Of a stretch of 13,357 nucleotides of DNA, positions 6,670 through 12,324 are shown one piece after another. Origin of the DNA: an uncultured Methanomicrobiales archaeon (GTDB lineage: Archaea > Thermoplasmatota > Thermoplasmata > Methanomassiliicoccales > Methanomethylophilaceae); assembly GCA_937892275.1 (NCBI GenBank), contig CALAVG010000245.1:1-13357 (forward strand). Reading direction: 5' to 3'. A program made the translations under genes and the position numbers. The notes under the pieces were generated by a model. That model ran no database searches. It had not been told where the DNA came from and saw nothing but the letters and a program-made list of their open reading frames with translations. Position 1 is the stretch's first letter. The number at the start of each line of letters is the position of its first letter.

Positions 6670-8813
6670 TCGGCCACCTCGGTCTTTTTGCGGAAGGGCT
6701 TGAACGGGTCCTTGGCCACCAGGAAGTAGACCAGGAGGATGGCACCTATGATCGCGAACATCACCGAATACCATGGCACATCCGACATTGCGCCCATGAA
6801 GGCTGCCGAGACCACGAATACGATGACTGAAACAAAGTAAGCGAGCAGACACTGGTAGAGGAATGCGAATCCGGTCGCCTTCCAGGTTCCGAGTTCCCTA
6901 TGGATTGCTCCGACTGCTGCGAAGCAGGGTGCACAGAACATGTTGAAGGTGAAGAACGAGAGGATCATTGCGTGACCAGCGGCTCCTGCCATTTTGGTTC
7001 CGAGCAGATTGAGTGCTTCTGATACATCCATATCGAAGGGATCTGCGATCAAGAGTTCGAGGGTTCCGATGAGGTCCTCCTTCGCGATGAGTCCGGTAAG
7101 GGATGCCGCGGGGAGTTCCCAGCTGTCGCCCCATCCGAGAGGCATAAACAAATAGCTCAGTACGCCTCCTATGCTGGCAAGGATTGAATCTCCCATCTCA
7201 TCTTCGGAGAGGAGTTCGAAGGACCAGCTGAAGGACTTGAGGAACCATACCATGATCATAGCGAGCAGGATGATCGTTCCTGCCTTTTTCACGAATGCCC
7301 AGGCCCTGTCGAAGACGGTCTTGGCGCAGGTCACGAATCCAGGCATGTGGTAGGGAGGAAGCTCCATGATGAAAGGCGCGGGGGTTCCGGACACTGCGTG
7401 GAATTTCTTAATAATGATACCGGAGACAATGACCAGTATAATTCCCATCACATATGCGAAGATAGCGACCCAAACGCTTCCTGCAAGGGCTCCGGCGATA
7501 GCGGAAATGACAGGCAGCTTTGCACCGCAGGGCATGAATGTGCAGGTCATAGCTGTAATACGGCGGTCCGATTCGCTCTCAATCGTCCTGGTGGACATGA
7601 CACCGGGCACACCGCATCCAGTACTGACGATAAGGGGGATGAATGACTTTCCCGAGAGGTTAAAGTATCTGAAGATACGGTCCATGACGAAAGCAACACG
7701 GGCCATGTATCCGACTTCTTCGAGGATAACGAGACAGGTGAACAGAACGATCATCTGAGGCAGGAAACCGATGACTGCACCGACTCCTGCGAGTATTCCA
7801 TCGCATAACAATCCAGTTAGGGCTTCGCTGACACCGGCATTCTCACACCATTCCTGTGCTGCAGGGATGACGGTCTCATCGATGAAATCATTGAGCCAAC
7901 CGGTGGCCCATGCTCCGGGAGATGTACCGAGATCTCCGTCGTACATGGCGACGAAATAAACGAATCCGATGATCAGGATAAAAATAGGCAGTCCGAGGAT
8001 CCTGTTGGTGACGATCCTGTCGACACGGTCGGAGAGTGTTCCCCTCTCGTCCCTGGGTGCCCTTTCATAGGATGATGATACGAAATCGGTGATGGTCTCG
8101 TATCTGCTGTCCGCAATGACGGAGTCGGCGGTGTCGTCAAACTCCTTCTCCAGGTTGCTGATGGCTTCCGAGATGGATTCCCTTGCGCCGGGAATGGCCT
8201 TCATGACGGCCTCATCACCCTCAACGAGCTTGAATGCATAGAATCTGGAACTTCCGGGGATCTTGCCCTCGAGCGCCTTCTCTGCGGCGTCAATGGCAGT
8301 CTCGATGGAATCATTGTACTTGACGAACTTGGGCTCGGCCTTCTTCTCGGTCTTGGAATCCTTCTTCTTCTTGACCTCGTCCTCGGCCTTCTTCACACCA
8401 TCGGCGATAGCATCCTTGATCTTGTCCTGCCTCTTCTTGGCGTAGTCAAGGAAGGAGTCGAACTGCTCCTTGTTGTACTTGTTGCGCTCCTCGCGGGCCT
8501 CCTTCCTCTTCTTCAGCTGCTCCTTGGAGGGAACGGGTGCGGGCGGGAGTCCAGGAACGGACGGAGGCTCATCTGGCAGGGAGTCAATGAGGGTCTCCTG
8601 CATCTTCACGGTCTGGGCGAAGAATGTGTCCCACTGCTTCTTGGATGCGTCGATGGATTCCTTCTGCATGTCCTCGATCTGCTTCCAGAGCGTGTTCACG
8701 GTGGACTTGATGTTCTCCCAATCCTCCTCATGATCCTCCCCGTCAGGGAACTCCCATGCGGGAATGAAGGGTACGGGTACGAAACAATACTTCATCTTCT
8801 TCTTGTCTGTCAT
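6666..8813 (-). CDS. feoB: FeoB-type Fe(II) transporter lacking the GTPase domain, with an N-terminal coiled-coil
   Basis: A 715-residue protein. Residues 163-260 match the helical GDI domain of FeoB (VKYNDSIE start, TLSDRVDRIVTNR end). Residues 270-700 are the FeoB membrane domain with its two Gate motifs: GCGVPGVMSTRTIE (399-412) followed by FMPCGAKLP (426-434), and MFCAPCFAAVGAI (625-637). The G domain that normally fills the first 160 residues is absent: there is no GxxxxGK(S/T) and no NKxD. Instead residues 1-30 are Pro/aromatic-rich, and 32-150 form a charged helical coiled-coil that is paralogous to the C-terminal part of the upstream ANL protein. Start ATG 8813 has a good AAGGAGAGAG motif. 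FeoB normally couples Fe(II) uptake to GTP-driven gating; how this one is gated is unknown. It lies 20 bp after the ANL gene and overlaps the Cys-rich gene by 4 bp. No feoA is seen. Confidence 0.92.
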   Translation of the reverse strand: MTDKKKMKYCFVPVPFIPAWEFPDGEDHEEDWENIKSTVNTLWKQIEDMQKESIDASKKQWDTFFAQTVKMQETLIDSLPDEPPSVPGLPPAPVPSKEQLKKRKEAREERNKYNKEQFDSFLDYAKKRQDKIKDAIADGVKKAEDEVKKKKDSKTEKKAEPKFVKYNDSIETAIDAAEKALEGKIPGSSRFYAFKLVEGDEAVMKAIPGARESISEAISNLEKEFDDTADSVIADSRYETITDFVSSSYERAPRDERGTLSDRVDRIVTNRILGLPIFILIIGFVYFVAMYDGDLGTSPGAWATGWLNDFIDETVIPAAQEWCENAGVSEALTGLLCDGILAGVGAVIGFLPQMIVLFTCLVILEEVGYMARVAFVMDRIFRYFNLSGKSFIPLIVSTGCGVPGVMSTRTIESESDRRITAMTCTFMPCGAKLPVISAIAGALAGSVWVAIFAYVMGIILVIVSGIIIKKFHAVSGTPAPFIMELPPYHMPGFVTCAKTVFDRAWAFVKKAGTIILLAMIMVWFLKSFSWSFELLSEDEMGDSILASIGGVLSYLFMPLGWGDSWELPAASLTGLIAKEDLIGTLELLIADPFDMDVSEALNLLGTKMAGAAGHAMILSFFTFNMFCAPCFAAVGAIHRELGTWKATGFAFLYQCLLAYFVSVIVFVVSAAFMGAMSDVPWYSVMFAIIGAILLVYFLVAKDPFKPFRKKTEVAE
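8421..8513. repeat. 93-bp direct repeat, copy in the FeoB coiled-coil
   Basis: This stretch matches 9155-9247 at 91 of 93 positions in the same orientation and reading frame; it encodes FeoB residues 101-131. One difference is silent, and the other changes Arg110 to Leu in the partner. Similarity falls off outside, so a recent duplication or gene conversion of this core is likely. Confidence 0.9.
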
Positions 8814-8818
8814 TTTAC

Positions 8819-8828
8819 TCTCTCCTTA
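8819..8828 (-). promoter_or_regulatory. Shine-Dalgarno of feoB
   Basis: AAGGAGAGAG on the minus strand lies about 5 nt before the ATG at 8813 within the 20-bp gap after the ANL gene. It marks feoB as an operon-internal gene. Confidence 0.65.
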
Positions 8829-8833
8829 TTTAC

Positions 8834-11647
8834 TCATAGATTAGTTGAAAAGTCGATTACATTGTCCGTTTTGGGCTGAGCGTCCGCGGCCTTCGGGACC
8901 TTGGCGGGTTCCTTCTTCCTGGGTTTAGGCACTGCCTTCTTCTCGGGAGCGGGTTCCTTCTTTTCGACAGGAACTTCCTTTTTCGCAGCCTTCTTAGGCT
9001 CTGCTTTCTTGACGGGGGCCGCATCCTTCTTGACGGTCTTCTTTGCAGGGGCCTCTTTCTTCACTGTCTTCTTGGATTCGGCCTTCTTCTCCGCCTTCTT
9101 CTTCTTTACCTTCTCCTCGGCATCCTTCACGCCCTCGGAGACGGCCTCCCTGAACTTGTCCTGCCTCTTCTTGGCGTAGTCGAGGAAGGAGTCGAACTGC
9201 TCCTTGTTGTACTTGTTGAGCTCCTCGCGGGCCTCCTTCCTCTTCTTGAGGACATCCTTCGAAGGGAAGAATGCCGCAGGGGCCTCGTCAGGCAGGGAGT
9301 CGATTAAGGATTTCTCCATCTTACCTGTATGATCGGAGAGGATGTCCAGCTGCTCCTTCATCGATTCAACGGACGAGTCTTGCATATCCTCCAGCTGGTC
9401 CCAGAGCGTCTCCACGTTGGATTTGAAGCTCTTCCACTCGTCCTTACGGTCCTTCTCCTCGCTGTCCTCCTTCCCTTTCATTCCCCAGGGGGCGAAGCCC
9501 GGCATGGGTGGTATGAGGGGCAGCGGAGGGAGGGGGAAACCGTTCATTCCTGGCATAGGTGCGAATCCACCTACAGATTCTACTATCTTTCTCATGTTGT
9601 CATCTCCTTTAAGCAGTTTCATCGGGAATTCCTCGGATATCATCTCGACCAATGTCGGTGCGAGCTTGTGTATGCTCCAAGGGATGTCCTTGATATCGAA
9701 ATCCATGAACCTTATGAGCATCTCACGAAGTCCCGGAATCTTGAAAATTTTGTCGAAGTGTCCAGCGTTGATCTCCGGAAGGGAATTCATCAGCTCGGCG
9801 TAGATGCTGTACGGGTTCTTCTCGAGCTCCTCAGGTACACCGGTCCCCTGCAGGTCCACCATCACTTCGGGCGCCGGCACGAGCACGATATCCGTGGTGT
9901 GTCCGTTCAGCCTCACTGGTTTTATGTGGTATCTCCTTCCCTTCACGGTTCCGGTGGCAAGCCTCTTCGAATCGACCTTACCGCCGGAATTCAGCGGAAG
10001 TTTCTCCGTCAGGACGCATTGGCTCGGCAGGTTCGTCTCTGCCAGCAATCCATCGTTGATGAACACCTGTATCAGGGCCTTTCTCAGGATCACCAGCTCC
10101 TCTGCTTTCCCTCCCTTCGTCTCGACATAGAGGACAGGGACGTTGTCGTGCAGTGACTTGTTGAATTCCGCTGCTAGACCGCAGGCCAGGATTCCGGGCT
10201 GGGCGGCGACCGCGGTCTCGACGAGACTGGCGTCGAAACGCACGCCTGCATTGTTGACGAAGAACTTATTGGAACGGCCGATGCATGTTATGCTTCCGTC
10301 GTCGTTCACCCTTACTAGATCGTTGGTGTTGAAATAATCGAGACCGTCGATCTTCTCCAGTTCGGTGAACTCGATATCGCCGAGATATCCGCTGCATAAG
10401 GACGGTGACGATATGTACAAAATACCAGTACGGGGACCATCGGAGAGGTCGTAGAACTTCTTCGAATCCTCCGGATGAATCTTGACTTTCACGCCAGGAA
10501 TAGGATATCTGATGGCATCGTCCATCCTATCTGAGCCGGCGACGATACATGCTCCGCCGAGTTCGGAGAGACCGTATCCGTTGATTACCTTCGCCGTGGA
10601 TCCGCATTGTTTCAGGAATTTGTTGAAGCCCTTCTTGAATTCGGGAGAGACATAACTGCCTCCCAGGAATATAATCTTCAATTTGGACAGATCTATATTG
10701 GGATTGGTCTTCTGCCAGGCATCGACCATCATCCTGTTGGAGAACAGGATGCTGACGCCATATTCCTCTATAGCCTCGGCATAGCGGGGATTGAAGGCTC
10801 CGAGAGGTATGCAGACTATCTCCATACCTAGGCTTAACGAAGTGTGGAGCGTATCCACAGTCGCATACACCCAAGCCATCGTCATCATAAGGCTGCTGAC
10901 CATATGCTCGGGTGCAGACTTCAAATCCTCGTTGGTCTCCTTCGCCTTAATGGCACGGATGACGAATGAGTTGATCGCCCTGTCGGACATCGGGACCGGC
11001 TTGTGGATTCCGCTGGATGTTCCCGTCGTATGCATGATCATCGAATAGTCGGATGACCCCTTGCTGCCGTAGGAGATGGGTGTGGCCTCGTACCTCTTGA
11101 GGAGGTCCGCCATCATAAGACACTCGTTCTCCTTCTTTAGCGTGAAGCCGTTCATCCTGCGGATGACCTCGAACGCAGGCACCGCATAGTCCCCGCCCAT
11201 GGGGCTCTCCAGGATCACGATGTTGCGGAGTCCGAGCTTCTTCTTGTCGCGCAACAGCTTGTTGATTATCTTCGGGAATGCGTACAGTTCCGATACTATC
11301 AGATCCGTGATCCCCTCCTTCCTGATCATGTTGCGGATGTTGTCATCGTCGTAGAGATCGAATTCGAAGAGGAGCGACACGGATGCCCCGGTCATGTTCA
11401 GACCGTACAGTGCGAATATCGACTCCGCCTGCGGCGCACCGACCAGCATAGCACGGGAATGATCCCTCTCCGTTATGCCTATGGCCGTGAACGCTTCCGC
11501 GTAGTTCTCCCAGCTGCGGAGCATCTGACGGTACGTATAGGTGCGGTAGCCGTCATGAATGGCCACGCTGTCTAGACGCTCCTCGCTCGAGTTCATCTCC
11601 TTGACAAAAGACCAACACTTCTGATTCTCCAGCTCCCCGCTGCTCAT
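8834..11647 (-). CDS. Adenylate-forming (ANL) enzyme fused to a coiled-coil and Lys/Ala/Pro-rich tail
   Basis: A 937-residue protein. Residues 1-565 are an ANL adenylation domain (acyl-CoA synthetase / NRPS A-domain superfamily). The Gly/Ser/Thr-rich ATP loop is at 207-217 (TTGTSSGIHKP), GYGLSE at 357-362, NTND with D443 and GRSNK at 457-461, and the A10 lysine at K557 in PLNSGGKVD. It should therefore activate a carboxylate with ATP; the substrate is unknown and no carrier-protein domain follows. Residues 590-680 are an unrecognised helical region, 690-725 a Pro/Met/Gly-rich linker, and 738-851 a coiled-coil paralogous to that at the N-terminus of the neighbouring FeoB. Residues 852-920 are a Lys/Ala/Pro/Glu tail like histone H1 or TolA linkers. 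It is the first gene of the feoB operon, with a TATA box about 90 bp upstream and no Shine-Dalgarno. M685 may be a second start. Confidence 0.88.
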   Translation of the reverse strand: MSSGELENQKCWSFVKEMNSSEERLDSVAIHDGYRTYTYRQMLRSWENYAEAFTAIGITERDHSRAMLVGAPQAESIFALYGLNMTGASVSLLFEFDLYDDDNIRNMIRKEGITDLIVSELYAFPKIINKLLRDKKKLGLRNIVILESPMGGDYAVPAFEVIRRMNGFTLKKENECLMMADLLKRYEATPISYGSKGSSDYSMIMHTTGTSSGIHKPVPMSDRAINSFVIRAIKAKETNEDLKSAPEHMVSSLMMTMAWVYATVDTLHTSLSLGMEIVCIPLGAFNPRYAEAIEEYGVSILFSNRMMVDAWQKTNPNIDLSKLKIIFLGGSYVSPEFKKGFNKFLKQCGSTAKVINGYGLSELGGACIVAGSDRMDDAIRYPIPGVKVKIHPEDSKKFYDLSDGPRTGILYISSPSLCSGYLGDIEFTELEKIDGLDYFNTNDLVRVNDDGSITCIGRSNKFFVNNAGVRFDASLVETAVAAQPGILACGLAAEFNKSLHDNVPVLYVETKGGKAEELVILRKALIQVFINDGLLAETNLPSQCVLTEKLPLNSGGKVDSKRLATGTVKGRRYHIKPVRLNGHTTDIVLVPAPEVMVDLQGTGVPEELEKNPYSIYAELMNSLPEINAGHFDKIFKIPGLREMLIRFMDFDIKDIPWSIHKLAPTLVEMISEEFPMKLLKGDDNMRKIVESVGGFAPMPGMNGFPLPPLPLIPPMPGFAPWGMKGKEDSEEKDRKDEWKSFKSNVETLWDQLEDMQDSSVESMKEQLDILSDHTGKMEKSLIDSLPDEAPAAFFPSKDVLKKRKEAREELNKYNKEQFDSFLDYAKKRQDKFREAVSEGVKDAEEKVKKKKAEKKAESKKTVKKEAPAKKTVKKDAAPVKKAEPKKAAKKEVPVEKKEPAPEKKAVPKPRKKEPAKVPKAADAQPKTDNVIDFSTNL
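9155..9247. repeat. 93-bp direct repeat, copy in the ANL coiled-coil
   Basis: Partner of 8421-8513 (91/93 identical). It encodes ANL residues 801-831. With one more flanking residue, 31 of 32 amino acids are identical to FeoB residues 100-131. Confidence 0.9.
9593..9610 (-). promoter_or_regulatory. Strong internal ribosome binding site and in-frame ATG (M685) in the ANL gene
   Basis: The minus strand reads AAAGGAGATGACAACATG: a near-consensus Shine-Dalgarno (GGAGATGA against GGAGGTGA) ending 4 nt before an in-frame ATG at 9595. Translation from here would give a 253-residue protein made only of the Pro/Met linker, coiled-coil and basic tail. The two other operon-internal starts in the window (1509, 8813) also have AAGGAG motifs. 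The full-length frame reads through here without a stop, so this may be dual translation or the relic of a gene fusion. Confidence 0.45.
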
Positions 11648-11731
11648 GCGGGTTTTAATGGATTTAGAATCGTTCGTTCTGCCCTTGACGATCTTACCAA
11701 ACCTCTGAATGTTAGTGCGAATTGTCTTTAC

Positions 11732-11741
11732 TATTTATAAA
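11732..11741 (-). promoter_or_regulatory. TATA-box promoter of the ANL-FeoB operon
   Basis: TTTATAAATA on the minus strand predicts a transcription start near 11710 and a leader of about 60 nt before the ATG at 11647. No clear regulatory palindrome was seen in that leader. Confidence 0.6.
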
Positions 11742-11857
11742 CCTAAACATAGCTAAATTTTGCTTGTACAGAGGGTCTGAAGCCTGCTCTGTCCCCACTT
11801 CCCGTCGACACCATTCAATACAATCGTGCATACCGCAGGATGTCCTAGGAAGACCCA

Positions 11858-11889
11858 AATATTTTAAAAAATAATAGAAGTTGAACTTC
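11858..11889 (+). promoter_or_regulatory. A/T-rich promoter-like stretch followed by a 13-bp palindrome
   Basis: A run of A/T (AATATTTTAAAAAATAATA) is followed by GAAGTT-G-AACTTC at 11877-11889, a perfect inverted repeat with a one-base centre. The order TATA-like then palindrome fits a repressor site at the start of the decayed plus-strand genes that follow, but this is inferred from spacing only. The rest of 11648-11920 holds the ANL promoter and no gene that I can support. Confidence 0.3.
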
Positions 11890-11920
11890 AGATTTTTCTT
11901 TACTTGTAACTCATCTACCT

Positions 11921-12022
11921 ATCATAATCCCACGCACGCTGCTCCCTCGCATAGAGCGCGAATTTCACCTAAAACCTGTCGTACTCATAACCGGCGCACG
12001 TCAGACCAGAAAGACGGCGTCT
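11921..12022 (+). pseudogene. N-terminal fragment of a DUF4143-type AAA ATPase with broken Walker A
   Basis: In the frame running through 11972, the DNA encodes PRIEREFHLKPVVLITGARQ followed by TRKT. This matches the N-terminus of AAA_14/DUF4143 ATPases (PRI.RE....PVVLITGARQTGKT). The second Walker A glycine is Arg here (AGA at 12008 in place of GGN), no ATG precedes the fragment, and the frame ends at TGA 12035. About 35 codons of an expected 400 or so remain. It is a short match, but the PVVLITGARQT string is hard to explain otherwise. The frame of the hydrolase remnant begins at the same place, so the junction is a deletion or rearrangement point. Confidence 0.6.
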
Positions 12023-12273
12023 ATGCGTCACCAGTGACATCGAGTGATACCGATTTCTTGAAGAGCTACACGACTGACTACTGTGCGGCACTCCACAAGG
12101 CTGGACATCTCTGCAAGCTCCTCTATTACAAGGACAACAAAGAGTTGACTCATGCGTTCCCTTCCCTGAAGACCAATCTGCCAGTGGGCCGTGAGGTCAT
12201 GGAGAAGATGGTCGCGTGGATTGGACAGATCGAGTCCCGTAATCAACTGAGGTCCTCTTCTTCCACCGATTGA
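12016..12273 (+). pseudogene. 3' remnant of an alpha/beta hydrolase (esterase/lipase type)
   Basis: About 85 codons end at TGA 12271-12273. The sequence SDTDFLKSYTTDYCAAL, then GHLCKLLYYKDNKELTHAF, matches the last strand-helix-strand of alpha/beta hydrolases (acetylesterase group), where the Asp near 12046-12054 and the His at 12151-12153 would be the catalytic acid and base. The part with the nucleophilic serine is missing and there is no ATG before the match, so this is a truncated, non-functional gene. It meets the ATPase fragment at about 12016 and converges on the DUF4143 gene. Confidence 0.7.
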
Positions 12274-12324
12274 ATTTGTTTTCTGAGCATGGATGGATCG
12301 ATTTTTGAAGCACGATCTGTAAGT

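Noticed and set aside
6469..6852. Longer frame extending the Cys-rich protein upstream into feoB (127 codons)
   Set aside because: The upstream part overlaps the conserved FeoB C-terminus in another frame; the ATGA overlap at 6666-6669 gives the usual coupled start.
8900..9120. Repetitive CTTCTTC-rich tract considered as a tandem repeat or CRISPR-like array
   Set aside because: It encodes the Lys/Ala/Pro tail in frame, has no fixed unit length and no spacers.
8901..9179. Plus-strand open frame rich in Phe, Ser and Gly
   Set aside because: It is the antisense image of the Lys/Ala-rich coiled-coil and tail of the ANL protein (AAG/TTC mirror).
11768..11792. Inverted repeat ACAGAG...CTCTGT in the intergenic region
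   Set aside because: Only a 6-bp stem with a 13-nt loop and no T-run; too weak to call a terminator or operator.
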